Source of the DNA: an uncultured Eubacteriales bacterium
GTDB taxonomy: Bacteria > Bacillota > Clostridia > Oscillospirales > CAG-272
NCBI GenBank assembly: GCA_910586545.1
Contig: CAJUIQ010000001.1
Span: 165,315 to 229,314 of the forward strand
Length of the DNA stretch: 64,000 nt
Reading direction: 5' to 3'
Shown here: positions 31,949-41,421 of the stretch, in pieces
Layout of the letters: every line of letters starts with the position of its first letter
Numbering within the stretch: position 1 is the stretch's first letter
Position numbers and translations under genes: made by a program
The notes under the pieces: model-generated
What the model was told of the DNA's origin: nothing
Database searches by the model: none
What the model saw: the letters and a program-made list of their open reading frames with translations, nothing else

Positions 31949-33049
31949 TTATTTACGAGTTTGGTATGCCTGCATCAGCTCTTCAATCTTTGTATGGGGA
32001 TCCAGCAGTGTGGAGACAGAATTACCTGTATGCACAGAGAAAATATAAAAGGAAATATATTTCAGCAAATCCACTTCTCTGTACCAGGATGCGCTGGTGA
32101 CCGCTGGGCTGCGGTAGGACGCATTGGTGACAAAGACAGCTTCCAAAAGTCCGTTTTTAAAGGCAGCGTCAAATCTTTCTGTTCCGCCGGTAAAAAATCC
32201 GAAGGTGACGCCTACGAACACCCGCTTCGCGCCAAATTCTTTGATTCGTTTCACGGAATCCAACATAGAATCCCCTGAAGCAATGATATCGTCTATAATC
32301 AGCACGTCCTTGCCCGCCACATCCGGGCCAATATATTTGTGCAGCTCTACCGGATTCTTTCCATCCTGCACTTTTTTTACATTTCTTCTCTTATAGAACA
32401 TGCCGAGGTCTATGCCAAGTTCGTTTGCATAGGCAAAATTTCGATTGATTCCGCCAAAATCCGGACTGACCACCACCATATGCTCTTCATCAAAGCGTAA
32501 GTCTTTAAAACTACCGCACAGGGCTTTGATGGTTTGATATGTAGGCATCAGGTTGTCAAATCCCATAAAAGGAGTGGCGTTCTGCACGCGGCTATCGTGG
32601 AGATCAAAGGACATCACGTTGGAAACGCCGATGGATTCCAGATGCTGCAGAGCCACGGCACAGTCCAGAGATTCTCTGGCCACGCGTCTGTCCTGACGGG
32701 CGCTGTATAAAAAGGGAGCGATTACGTTTACCCGGTCCGCTTTACCGCCGATAGCGGAAATGGCGCGCACCAGATTTTGAAAGTGGTCGTCCGGGGACAT
32801 ACTATTCTCCCGATCAAAGATGGTGTATGTCTGGCTGTAGTTGCCTACGTCCACCAGAATGTACACATCTTTTCCACGGACAGAATTTTGCAGTACCGCT
32901 TTTGCGTCTCCTGTGGCGAATCGGGGTAGTTCTACCGGCAGAATCTCACAGGGGACATCCTTGCAGACTGTTTGCAGATAGGCGAGAATTCCCGTGGCCA
33001 TCCATTCCATTCCCGGAAGGGGCAGCAGCGCAATTGCAGTTTGATCCAT
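31949..33049 (-). CDS. prs: ribose-phosphate pyrophosphokinase (divergent form)
   Basis: Makes PRPP from ribose 5-phosphate and ATP. The 366 residues keep the double phosphoribosyltransferase fold, with APFLYSARQDRR (ATP loop), FDLHDSRVQN in place of the usual DLHAGQIQGFF, VVVSPDFGGINR, and the PRPP loop VLIIDDIIASGDSML. It is longer and more diverged than classical Prs, a form I have seen in Clostridia. Its product feeds PyrE in the pyr operon. Followed by the T-box promoter. Confidence 0.85.
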   Translation of the reverse strand: MDQTAIALLPLPGMEWMATGILAYLQTVCKDVPCEILPVELPRFATGDAKAVLQNSVRGKDVYILVDVGNYSQTYTIFDRENSMSPDDHFQNLVRAISAIGGKADRVNVIAPFLYSARQDRRVARESLDCAVALQHLESIGVSNVMSFDLHDSRVQNATPFMGFDNLMPTYQTIKALCGSFKDLRFDEEHMVVVSPDFGGINRNFAYANELGIDLGMFYKRRNVKKVQDGKNPVELHKYIGPDVAGKDVLIIDDIIASGDSMLDSVKRIKEFGAKRVFVGVTFGFFTGGTERFDAAFKNGLLEAVFVTNASYRSPAVTSASWYREVDLLKYISFYIFSVHTGNSVSTLLDPHTKIEELMQAYQTRK

Positions 33050-33087
33050 TTTTTATGGCCGATCCTTTCTTTGCATAATAAGTCTCT

Positions 33088-34029
33088 TTATTCCTGTTCC
33101 AATAGTTCCACAATTCGGATGAAATTTGCGGGTGGATCACAACGGAAGGTCACCTGTCGGCCTGTGGACGGGTGGACAAAGGAAAGTTCCCCAGCATGCA
33201 GACATTGTCCATGAAACAGTGTGGGATGTTTTTTTTCAAAAGGAGCTTGTCCGCCTCCATATACGGGATCCCCTAAAACGGGATGCCCCATATACGCCAT
33301 ATGTACCCGAATTTGATGGGTACGTCCTGTTTCCAGCCGCATCCTGCACAGGGTATGCCCTGTAAGGGGGCGCACAGGTTCATAGTGGGTAACGGCACGT
33401 CGGCCCCCGTCTTGCAGTACTGCCATTTTTTTGCGGTCCGTCCGGTGTCTGCCGATGGGAGCATTTACCGTTCCTCCCTCCAAAATTTTACCCCGGAGAA
33501 CAGCGCTGTAGCTTCGATACATGGAGTGGTCTTCCAACTGCGCGGCAAGAGAAAGATGCGCAGCATTGTTTTTGGCCACTGCGATCAGTCCGCTGGTATC
33601 CCGGTCAATCCGGTGGACGATGCCGGGGCGGATGATTCCATTTATATCAGACAGGCTGTCTCCCGTATGATATAAAAGGGCGGAGACAAGGGTTCCGTCC
33701 GTATGGCCTGGCGCCGGATGGACCACCATTCCCTGCGGCTTGTTTACTACTACAATGTCGTTGTCTTCGTATACAATGTCCAGGGGGATGTTTTCTGGTC
33801 GCACCTCACATTCCCGTACCGGAGGCAGGGAGACGGCAAACGAGTCTCCTGCTTCTACCCGCAGGCTTTTTGAGACGGTTTCTCCGGCTTTTGTTACTGC
33901 TCCTGCGTCCAGCAGATGCTGGACGGCGCTGCGGGACATGGACAGCGCTGCGGACAAAACCACGTCCACCCGTTTACCGGCCGTTTCTTCTGTCGCAGTT
34001 ACGGTTTGTTCTTCCTGGTACAGGTTCAT
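33088..34029 (-). CDS. RluD-family ribosomal pseudouridine synthase
   Basis: A 313-residue RNA-modifying enzyme. An N-terminal S4 domain (VDVVLSAALSMSRSAVQHLL) precedes the catalytic domain with PQGMVVHPAPGHTDGTL and the active Asp in HRIDRDTSGLIAVAKN. RTHQIRVHMAYMGHPVLGD completes the signature. The typical target is 23S rRNA uridines. Its ATG overlaps the lspA stop by four bases. Confidence 0.94.
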   Translation of the reverse strand: MNLYQEEQTVTATEETAGKRVDVVLSAALSMSRSAVQHLLDAGAVTKAGETVSKSLRVEAGDSFAVSLPPVRECEVRPENIPLDIVYEDNDIVVVNKPQGMVVHPAPGHTDGTLVSALLYHTGDSLSDINGIIRPGIVHRIDRDTSGLIAVAKNNAAHLSLAAQLEDHSMYRSYSAVLRGKILEGGTVNAPIGRHRTDRKKMAVLQDGGRRAVTHYEPVRPLTGHTLCRMRLETGRTHQIRVHMAYMGHPVLGDPVYGGGQAPFEKKHPTLFHGQCLHAGELSFVHPSTGRQVTFRCDPPANFIRIVELLEQE

Positions 34030-34538
34030 GCGTCTGCCTCACCGTCAGAAGCCGCCGCGTCTTTTTTGCCGCTGTTTTGTTTTTTTCTGTTTTGTACTTC
34101 GGAAAGGATCAAATACAGGATCAGCAGCCCGCAGCCGACACACACAAAAGCGTCCGCTACGTTGAATATGTAAGGAAAGTGGATCAGTTCTACCTCCACA
34201 AAGTCAATAACAGCGCCCCGCAAAATTCGGTCAATCATATTGCCAATGCCGCCTCCCAAAATCATGCCGAGGGACAGACACACCAGGATGCTCTTCGGTT
34301 TTTCACGCCAGAGGTAAAAGAGAATTGCGACAATGGCGATTACAGATAAGATCATAAAGATCCAGCGATGCTCAGCTAAAATACCAAAGGCGGCTCCTTT
34401 ATTTTCAATATAGGTAAGGCGAAAAACGCCTCTGATTCCTTCCACAGAGGCGCCTTCACTAATATTTTGCACGACCAGAAGCTTTGTTATCTGATCCAGA
34501 AATATAGCGGCAGCCGCTACTACAAGACACAAAATCAT
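34026..34538 (-). CDS. lspA: lipoprotein signal peptidase II
   Basis: A 170-residue aspartic peptidase with four membrane helices that removes lipoprotein signal peptides. DQITKLLVVQNI, RLTYIENKGAAFGIL, GNMIDRILRGAVIDFV and FNVADAFVCVG hold the catalytic Asp pair. A hydrophilic Lys/Ala/Asp-rich tail of about 25 residues is present. Coupled to the rluD-like gene, the usual arrangement. Confidence 0.96.
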   Translation of the reverse strand: MILCLVVAAAAIFLDQITKLLVVQNISEGASVEGIRGVFRLTYIENKGAAFGILAEHRWIFMILSVIAIVAILFYLWREKPKSILVCLSLGMILGGGIGNMIDRILRGAVIDFVEVELIHFPYIFNVADAFVCVGCGLLILYLILSEVQNRKKQNSGKKDAAASDGEADA

Positions 34539-34561
34539 ATTTTGTATATGCCTTTCTGGGA

Positions 34562-35392
34562 TTATTTATCGTTATTTTCTGTAAATTCTCGCAGATATTG
34601 ATAATAGTCCGTTTCTTTCGCGGTAGTAGAAACGGTTTCCGTATCGAAGGAATAAATTTTCTCCGTTTCCTCGTCTCCTCCGGTGAAGAAGTCATCTTCC
34701 TCATCTTCTTCCACAAACTCCTGGGGTTGGGATTCGGTTTCTATTTCTTCTTTTACAGGCGGTGCCTCCTCCTGTACGACAGGCGCATCTGCCTCCGGCA
34801 TCTTTTCTTCTTCTTCTTCTTCTTTCTTTGGAAAGATACTGTTTGGGGGATATTCTGTAAACACAGGCACCTCTGCCTCCGGCTCTCCAGGTTCTTCAAA
34901 GGTGTTCACTGCGTCGGCAAGACTACCATAATCCGGTTCAGCTACAGGAGACTGGGCGGCGTTTGCAATGGCTTCGATCATTTCAATATGACCGCTGTAC
35001 AGATTGAACAGCTGGTCTTTAAAATCGGCGGCTTGAGTACGCATCACGTCTATTACCTGCATACGGTTTGCCACTTCATCATCCATTTGGGACACGATTT
35101 TACCGCATTCTGCCCGCGCTTCGTCCAGCAGTGTGGCCGCCCGTTCTTTCGCATTCAGAATCATAGCCGCCGCCGCTTTTTTTGAGTCCGCAATATTTTG
35201 CCGCAATTCGTCTTCTGCTTTGGACAAGCTTTCAATCAGATCTTCCGCCAAACGGATGCGTTTTTCCAGTTCCATGATCCGGCCCTGGAGAAACTGATTT
35301 TTTGCCCCGAGATTTTCAATATATACATCTACCGCTTCCGGATCGTACCCTTTTTTCACTAGGGGAAATCTTTGTGTGGAATCTGTATTCAT
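34562..35392 (-). CDS. divIVA: DivIVA-domain protein
   Basis: A 276-residue coiled-coil protein for cell poles and division sites. The N-terminus FPLVKKGYDPEAVDVYIENL is the DivIVA membrane-binding segment. A long coiled coil follows to about residue 150 (MELEKRIRLAEDLIESLSKA, KERAATLLDEARAECGKIVS). The C-terminal 120 residues are strongly acidic and low in complexity (KKEEEEEEKMPEAD). Gene position among ylmH, sepF and lspA supports the call. Confidence 0.92.
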   Translation of the reverse strand: MNTDSTQRFPLVKKGYDPEAVDVYIENLGAKNQFLQGRIMELEKRIRLAEDLIESLSKAEDELRQNIADSKKAAAAMILNAKERAATLLDEARAECGKIVSQMDDEVANRMQVIDVMRTQAADFKDQLFNLYSGHIEMIEAIANAAQSPVAEPDYGSLADAVNTFEEPGEPEAEVPVFTEYPPNSIFPKKEEEEEEKMPEADAPVVQEEAPPVKEEIETESQPQEFVEEDEEDDFFTGGDEETEKIYSFDTETVSTTAKETDYYQYLREFTENNDK

Positions 35393-35422
35393 AACGCCGC
35401 GTCCTTTCTGCCTGTCATTGTA

Positions 35423-36382
35423 TCATTGATACTTTTGTGCTGTAAGATGCAGCCTGCCCCGTGTGGTAGGCCGCCCGATTTCATCGATCCTGAATTTTCC
35501 GTATCCACGTACGGATATAATATCTCCCGGCTCCATGCGCCGATCTGTTTCTTCTATAAGGTCGTAATTGATTTCTACCATTCCGCGCTGAATCAGATTA
35601 GCCGCGTCTTCCCGGGACACATTGCATAGGATACGTATGACACCGTCCGCTCGGGGGGATGCTACTGTTCCGTGAATGGATGTATATTGCTGCCGGGGTA
35701 CAAAGCCAGCCGGCAAGCGGCAGGGGACGGCGTGCACCGCGTCCCGGCCCGCTTTTTTTAGCTCACTGATAAGATAGGAAGCTCCCCTGGTCTGACAGAA
35801 CACCACAGCGTGAAAGTCGTCCCATATTACAATGTCGCCCAGAATTTCCCGTTTTATGCCAAGAGACATCAGGGAACCCAGCCAGTCGCGGTGGGAGAGG
35901 GCGCGAAATCCGCTCCCTTTCAGGAGCAAGGGATGCACAAATGCGGACAGCAGGCCCTCCTCCTGGATTTCCTCCAGTTTTTCCGGCAGGAATTCATATG
36001 GATCCCCGCAGCAGTGTTCTATCGATTCTTCCATACCGGCTACGGTTAAGAGATGCAGAAAATACGATTCTCTGTCCTGTGTAAAAAGCTGCGCTGGAGA
36101 GGCAGGCGGGGCGTCTTCTGCAAAGGACAAAATCCATGTTGGCAGGTAAACCGCCATACGTCGGGACGCTCCAAGGCAGCCGCCCCAGAAAAAGAGCTGA
36201 TCGGCACGTTTTTCCCGCAGTGCGCTGTCAAATAAAATCCGCTGTTGCCGGGGGGATAAAAAAGATGATGCGACCGCAGAATGTTCCGCCCGTGCGGAAA
36301 GTTCCGCACCTCTGGCAATCAGCAGCCGCTCTTCTTCAGTAATCCGGACGCCGCCGGGTGAGGGAGAATTTTCAGTCATCAT
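35423..36382 (-). CDS. ylmH: YlmH-type RNA-binding protein with S4 domain
   Basis: About 319 residues. The N-terminal part (FLSPRQQRILFDSAL, FFWGGCLGASRRMAVYLP, FRALSHRDWLGSLMSLGIKR, GDIVIWDDFHAVVFC) is the YlmH family. The C-terminal S4 domain has SREDAANLIQRGMVEINY and PGDIISVRGYGKFRI. In Bacillus YlmH helps rescue stalled ribosome subunits. Start chosen at one of two adjacent ATGs after AAGGCGG. Typical place between divIVA and sepF. Confidence 0.92.
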   Translation of the reverse strand: MMTENSPSPGGVRITEEERLLIARGAELSARAEHSAVASSFLSPRQQRILFDSALREKRADQLFFWGGCLGASRRMAVYLPTWILSFAEDAPPASPAQLFTQDRESYFLHLLTVAGMEESIEHCCGDPYEFLPEKLEEIQEEGLLSAFVHPLLLKGSGFRALSHRDWLGSLMSLGIKREILGDIVIWDDFHAVVFCQTRGASYLISELKKAGRDAVHAVPCRLPAGFVPRQQYTSIHGTVASPRADGVIRILCNVSREDAANLIQRGMVEINYDLIEETDRRMEPGDIISVRGYGKFRIDEIGRPTTRGRLHLTAQKYQ

Positions 36383-36481
36383 AGGGCCGCCTTGCCGTTG
36401 TATTTTTCCCTTACAGAACAAGCGCCGTCTCCCGTGCGGAAAAGTCCAGCGCGAGAGGCGGCAGCCGCTTCTGTATCTAGA

Positions 36482-37024
36482 TTAATATTCACCAAACTCG
36501 TCGGAGGTATTTTCCTGGGGTGCGCTCTGTGTCTGCGCGCCTCTTCTTGTAAGCTTCGCGTCTCCCACGTCTACGTTATTGGGTGTGATTACATATGCGT
36601 TTGTAGCAATTTTTTTCAGGGACCCGTCGATGGAATAGGCTACGCCAGACAAAAAGTCGATAAGACGGCGGGCGGTTTCCTTGTTGGTGCTTTCTAAGTT
36701 TAAAACGACGGTTCTTCTGGAAAGCAGATGGTCTGCAATCTGCGCCACACTGTCAAAGGATTCCGGTTTGACAACCTTCATTTCCAGCGCGCTTCCACCA
36801 TTGCCGGACAAACTGATACCGCCGCCCATACTCATGCCGCTGAGTCCTGTGCCGGCTCCTGTACTCACAGAAGCGCTGCCCATAGTGTCTGCGGGAGCGG
36901 TCATTTCTTCCGGCTCTTCATAGGAGCCGAAGCTTTCAGAGTAGTATCCATCGTCATTATAAGCGTCATCGTAAGCGTCTTCAGCGCCACCCATTCTTTT
37001 TTTAATATTGTCAACGATGCCCAT
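36482..37024 (-). CDS. sepF: cell division protein SepF
   Basis: A 180-residue FtsZ-associated protein. The N-terminal helix MGIVDNIKKRMGG is the membrane-binding amphipathic segment. An acidic and then Gly/Ser-rich linker (residues about 14-80) precedes the SepF core: MKVVKPESFDSVAQIADHLL, VVLNLESTNKETARRLIDFL and AYSIDGSLKKIATNAYVITP. The Gly/Ser/Met-rich part of the linker (GTGLSGMSMGGGISLSG) is longer than in Bacillus. Confidence 0.95.
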   Translation of the reverse strand: MGIVDNIKKRMGGAEDAYDDAYNDDGYYSESFGSYEEPEEMTAPADTMGSASVSTGAGTGLSGMSMGGGISLSGNGGSALEMKVVKPESFDSVAQIADHLLSRRTVVLNLESTNKETARRLIDFLSGVAYSIDGSLKKIATNAYVITPNNVDVGDAKLTRRGAQTQSAPQENTSDEFGEY

Positions 37025-37069
37025 AAATTAACCTCCGGTTTTATTTCTATTTCTATGTATTTAGCTGTG

Positions 37070-37792
37070 TTATAGGTAAATCCGCGGCCCGAATATGGCA
37101 CTTCCAATGCGGACCATTGTTGCGCCCGCCTCTATGGCAGCTTCAAAACTGTCACTCATACCCATAGATAATACAGACTCTATTATATTATGCGTTTTTT
37201 TTCCGAAAATGTCAAGGTGCATTTCATATGTTTTACAAAAATATTTGTAATATTCGTCTTTTTTGTTGCAAATTGGCGCCATGGTCATAAGTCCCCGCAG
37301 ACGGATTCCGGGGATTTCCTCCAGAGCGGCTGTAAACGCCTCTGCTTCTTCCGGCAAAATTCCCGTTTTATTTTCTTCTCGGCCAATATTGATTTCCGCC
37401 AAAATATCTGTTACAATGCCGGCCGCTTGGCTGCGCTTTCCAATTTCAGCGGCTAAACGCAGGGAATCCACGGATTCGATCATATCCGCTTTTCCAACAA
37501 TCTGCCGTACCTTGTTTGTCTGTAGGTGGCCGAGTATATGTAACGGTGCCTGGCCTTTCAGCATGTCGTATTTTGAAAGAAATTCCTGTACCTTGTTTTC
37601 TCCTACGGCAGATAGACCCAGTTCATGAATGGCAAAAAGAATTTCCTCTGGATCTACTGTTTTAGTAGCGGCCAGTAAGGTTACGTCACCCTTTATGGAA
37701 GGGTCCCGCCGCAGCTTTGCGTTTTCTATTTTTTCTGTGATCCGTTTATAATTTTCCGATATTATATATTTTCTTTCCTGGGTCATGTCCAT
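37070..37792 (-). CDS. YggS/PLPBP-family pyridoxal phosphate homeostasis protein
   Basis: A 240-residue TIM-barrel protein that binds PLP without known catalysis and balances vitamin B6 and amino acid pools. VTLLAATKTVDPEEI holds the PLP Lys. VGENKVQEFLSKYD, HILGHLQTNKVRQIV and SMGMSDSFEAAIEAGATMVR complete the family pattern. Conserved position before sepF. Confidence 0.95.
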   Translation of the reverse strand: MDMTQERKYIISENYKRITEKIENAKLRRDPSIKGDVTLLAATKTVDPEEILFAIHELGLSAVGENKVQEFLSKYDMLKGQAPLHILGHLQTNKVRQIVGKADMIESVDSLRLAAEIGKRSQAAGIVTDILAEINIGREENKTGILPEEAEAFTAALEEIPGIRLRGLMTMAPICNKKDEYYKYFCKTYEMHLDIFGKKTHNIIESVLSMGMSDSFEAAIEAGATMVRIGSAIFGPRIYL

Positions 37793-37812
37793 ACTCCTTT
37801 TCTTTTATTTCC

Positions 37813-39075
37813 TCAGCCGCTGAGCACCTTTCCGTGGTACAGCGCCCGGCCTTCTATGATTAGATTTTCATGCAGAGTAAGCCACTCATACCCTTCAGGC
37901 GGGTCCGCATCCGGATTTGTTTCCACAATATAGTATCCGTCGGTGACTACCAGACTGGATATTGGCCGAAATGCCACGGTAGAGCCGTCCAGAACATATA
38001 CGCCGGTAATTCCGTCGACAACCCGCACTGCGGAAACCGGAATTTGAAAGCCGGTATATTCCGCGGTAGGGAAACGGACTGTCTGCGTTCGGGAAAAATC
38101 AAAACCGCTTGGCATTTCTCTGGTAGTTAGAATGATGGCGAATCGCTCGTCTCCTTCTAAAATTTTGTAGACTTCCATGTCCAGGCGATATTCTTCACCG
38201 GCTCTGAAATAGACGGTGCAACTTTTGGTATTTTCATAGACGTCCAGATATTCCCGCTCTAAGGTGCATACCAGAAACCATGCGCTGTCGGTAACGATTT
38301 TGCCGGCAGCTTTGCTATCCGATACAGGGGCGGAACGCAGCTTGTCCATCAACCCTCGGTAGGTCAGCGCGTCATCTGTTAGAAAATCTGCTGTAAATAC
38401 AGATTCATATCCGTCGCAGGACGCGTAATAATATCCACTGACGGGGGTAGCGACTGCTTCTAAGCAAGAGCCGAGGCCTGATACAAGAGAATCCCGCTCC
38501 GCCTGCAGAGCGGCGATTTCACTGCCGAATTCCGTACCTATCCCCGAAAGAATCATCCGCTTGTTTACTGCCTCTAAAAAGGCAGCCCGCTGCATGCCGA
38601 CGTCGGTTGTTTTGCCGCTGTCTCCGGCCGCACGAATTTGTGAAAGAATGGCGACAATTTCCGCGTCAATGGTTTGAGAGTTTTTTAAGTTTTTTACATC
38701 CCCGCTGACGCATTCCTGCAGCAGCGCAATCTTTTGATCAATTTCTGCTACCTTAGCGCGTATGTCCATACTGCTGCCCGTATACAGACGGGCGGCTTGC
38801 GCGCCTTTTGCAAGTCGTTTGCCGTCGCTTACCATGGGAAACAAAGTATTGTTTTCCGCATCGCCTGCCGTGGAAAACAGGAGGGTTTGTTCTTTCCGGA
38901 AGATATATCCTTCTGTTTCCGTTGTTTTTTCAATCGTAGTTTCTGAAACGGGCTGGATTTTCACTTCTCTGGTAAAAGTTCTCCATAAGTGAAAACCCAG
39001 ATAAAATACGAGACAGACGGACAATATGGCTCCTGCAATGTACAAGCCTACCCGTTTTAAATACGCTGTATCCAT
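37813..39075 (-). CDS. HlyD-like membrane-fusion protein
   Basis: A 420-residue protein with one N-terminal membrane helix (about 11-29) and an outer part like HlyD/biotinyl-lipoyl adaptors: an N-terminal strand region TTIEKTTETEGYIFRKEQTL, a predicted helical hairpin about residues 105-205, and a beta-barrel to the end. No transporter ATPase or permease is next to it. Orthologues commonly sit beside yggS-sepF in Clostridia, which suggests a cell-envelope or division role rather than drug export; that is inference. Confidence 0.78.
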   Translation of the reverse strand: MDTAYLKRVGLYIAGAILSVCLVFYLGFHLWRTFTREVKIQPVSETTIEKTTETEGYIFRKEQTLLFSTAGDAENNTLFPMVSDGKRLAKGAQAARLYTGSSMDIRAKVAEIDQKIALLQECVSGDVKNLKNSQTIDAEIVAILSQIRAAGDSGKTTDVGMQRAAFLEAVNKRMILSGIGTEFGSEIAALQAERDSLVSGLGSCLEAVATPVSGYYYASCDGYESVFTADFLTDDALTYRGLMDKLRSAPVSDSKAAGKIVTDSAWFLVCTLEREYLDVYENTKSCTVYFRAGEEYRLDMEVYKILEGDERFAIILTTREMPSGFDFSRTQTVRFPTAEYTGFQIPVSAVRVVDGITGVYVLDGSTVAFRPISSLVVTDGYYIVETNPDADPPEGYEWLTLHENLIIEGRALYHGKVLSG

Positions 39076-39102
39076 AAAAGTATCCCCCTTCCCGTATCTG
39101 AT

Positions 39103-41397
39103 TTATTTTTGTGTCTCCAGGCGGATCACCTGATCCGAGCCGCATTCCGGCAACGCCCGCACGATTTCGCTCTCCAGTTTTCTACAGGAGAACAGAAGGG
39201 ATTGATTCCCCTTTTCTCCGGCGGCAGAGAGCATTGTTAAAATTTTAGCAAGCCTGTCCGCATCGATTCCGGAAAAACTTTCGTCGAATACTGCCGGAGG
39301 CGGATCCCCCGGGAAAAGTACGTTTAGCAAAGCGTACCGGAGACTGATATATGCAGCGTCCTGCGTCCCTTTGGAGAGATAATCTATCTCCCTGATTTTA
39401 TCCTGCGTAATCAAATGCATGGAAAAGTCTTTAGTAATGCCTACAGTGGGATATTTCCCGCCGGAGAACATTCCCAGTAAAAGCCCCGCTTCGCTGATAA
39501 TTCGGGGAAGTATTCCCTGGCGCAAATTGTTGCCTGCGGCCTCTAATGTCTCCATAGCGGTGGTAATACCGCCGTAACGTTTCTCCAAAAGCGATAGTTC
39601 TTGCCGCAGCGCGTTTGTTTTTTCAGCAAGCTCAGCAGGGGAGACGAATACCGCCCGCATGGCGCTGAGCCTTTTTTCCATTTCCATGTGGCGGGTTTGC
39701 TGCGCTTCGGCGGAGCTGCGGCAGAAGTCCGCGTTACTGCGGGCCTTGTCCGCTTCTTGCCGCGTATATCCGGCGGCAATTTGTCCGGCTTCTGTGGACA
39801 GAACTTCTGTCACTTCGCCTATAATTTGGGCTTGCACTGCAGGATCCAACACGTCGGCAAAGGTGGACAGACGGCCTGCGGCAGTGTGGTATTCTTCCTG
39901 TAGACTGGTTTGCTGATCTAGCAGTTTTTTTGCTGCAGCAAGAGCCCCCTCCGTCATAATATCCGTATCGGGTACTTCCTCAGTGAACTGGGCGGCACAG
40001 GCGCGCAGAGTCTGGGTGTCTTCTTTTAGACCGGTTTCTTTTTCGCCAATTTCTGTTTCCAAAATGCTATATTCCGAATCAGGGGCTATCCGCTGTCTGG
40101 AAAGGTGGATCCGTTCTTCAATCACGTCCCCCAGGGCATCCGTATCGGATACGCCCCATTCCTGCAATATATTATGATATTTTTCAAGACGGGAGAGGCT
40201 GCGAACAAAGGCAATGACGCCGCCGACCGCTGCAATCCCGGCAAAACCAACTGCTCCTACGGCAAGATATGCATCTATGGTACGCAGGAAGAAGGCGGCG
40301 CAGCCGCTGATAGCTGCCAGAACAAACAGAATCAGCGAAACGGTAAAAGCGCTTTTTCTTCCCCTATACGCCGCCGCTGCTTCTTGTTTCTTGCTTCTTG
40401 CGGCTTCTTCTTCCTCCAGCGTCATTTCAGGAGGCAGGGTGTCGTCAATGGCAGCTAGAGAGCGGCGCATGGTGCGCAGTTGATTTTCCCATCCCCGCCG
40501 GCCGTCGGACAGCCGTTCCATCAATTGCATTTTTTCTCGAATGTCTCCGTAAGAGGAGAAGGCGCTCAACCGAGTTTCCAGCTCTGCCACTTCTGCTTGA
40601 CAGGCAAGAGCGGCGTCCAGCCGCGCTTTTCGCTGCAGTTTGTCGTAAGCCTGTGCATAGGAGGCCAGTCGGCTGCCCTCCCTTTTGCGGTTTTCCATCA
40701 GTGCCGCGCTATCGGCAAGGGCGCTTTCTAAGGCGATAATTTCAGCGCTTTTTTTAGATTCTTCCTCCCGCATTCCCTCCAGACGGCGCAGCTCCTGGCG
40801 CAGCATATAAATTTGCCCGCCAGCGCCGTTTTTGTGCAGCAGTGCTTTTCGTTCCTTATCTAATATAGCAGCAGCTTTTCGGGAGTTGACTCCTTCGTCT
40901 CCGGAAAGAAGAATATTTTCAATAGCTTCTGTCATACCGGTGCCGTCAATATGGTTGTCTGCAAGCTGCCGCACGAATACGGAGTTGCAGAACATCTGCT
41001 CTGTCATGCCCAGCAGAGACTCTCCGGGAGTCTCCCCCCGGCAGCAGCGTTCGCCGGATGGATCCGTTACCACCAGCCTATCATGCAGATTGCCCCGATC
41101 CAGCTCTCCAACAGGCACATACAGCTCCCGTTCGATCCGGTAGTCCCCTTTCTTGGTAGAAAGGATCATAGTACCGGCGGCGTATCCTGTGTCCCAGTTG
41201 GCATATTTTTTTCTTTCCGGCAGTTCACCGCCTTTTCCTTTGCCAGACAATCCATACAGCATGAATTTGATGAACATGGCAATAGAGCTTTTACCGGATT
41301 CGTTGGCGCCTTCAAAGACATTCAGTCCGGGCGCTAGCGCAATATCCTTGTCCTTCAGGGGACCGAAGGAGGTTATATGAATGGATTTTATATACAT
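39103..41397 (-). CDS. SbcC/YhaN-like AAA ATPase
   Basis: A 764-residue SMC-like ATPase. Walker A is GANESGKSS (about 33-41) and the C-terminal Walker B is PPAVFDESFSGID, with the signature LSKGTQDAAYISLRYAL. Between them lie long coiled coils interrupted by two close hydrophobic stretches near residues 350-400 (SLILFVLAAISGCAAFFL and AYLAVGAVGFAGIAAVGG), as in YhaN-type proteins anchored to the membrane. It pairs with the phosphoesterase downstream of its promoter side, the SbcD/YhaO partner, in a DNA-end-processing complex. Confidence 0.88.
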   Translation of the reverse strand: MYIKSIHITSFGPLKDKDIALAPGLNVFEGANESGKSSIAMFIKFMLYGLSGKGKGGELPERKKYANWDTGYAAGTMILSTKKGDYRIERELYVPVGELDRGNLHDRLVVTDPSGERCCRGETPGESLLGMTEQMFCNSVFVRQLADNHIDGTGMTEAIENILLSGDEGVNSRKAAAILDKERKALLHKNGAGGQIYMLRQELRRLEGMREEESKKSAEIIALESALADSAALMENRKREGSRLASYAQAYDKLQRKARLDAALACQAEVAELETRLSAFSSYGDIREKMQLMERLSDGRRGWENQLRTMRRSLAAIDDTLPPEMTLEEEEAARSKKQEAAAAYRGRKSAFTVSLILFVLAAISGCAAFFLRTIDAYLAVGAVGFAGIAAVGGVIAFVRSLSRLEKYHNILQEWGVSDTDALGDVIEERIHLSRQRIAPDSEYSILETEIGEKETGLKEDTQTLRACAAQFTEEVPDTDIMTEGALAAAKKLLDQQTSLQEEYHTAAGRLSTFADVLDPAVQAQIIGEVTEVLSTEAGQIAAGYTRQEADKARSNADFCRSSAEAQQTRHMEMEKRLSAMRAVFVSPAELAEKTNALRQELSLLEKRYGGITTAMETLEAAGNNLRQGILPRIISEAGLLLGMFSGGKYPTVGITKDFSMHLITQDKIREIDYLSKGTQDAAYISLRYALLNVLFPGDPPPAVFDESFSGIDADRLAKILTMLSAAGEKGNQSLLFSCRKLESEIVRALPECGSDQVIRLETQK

Positions 41398-41421
41398 AAC
41401 ATTATTTGCCTTTCTGGCCTG

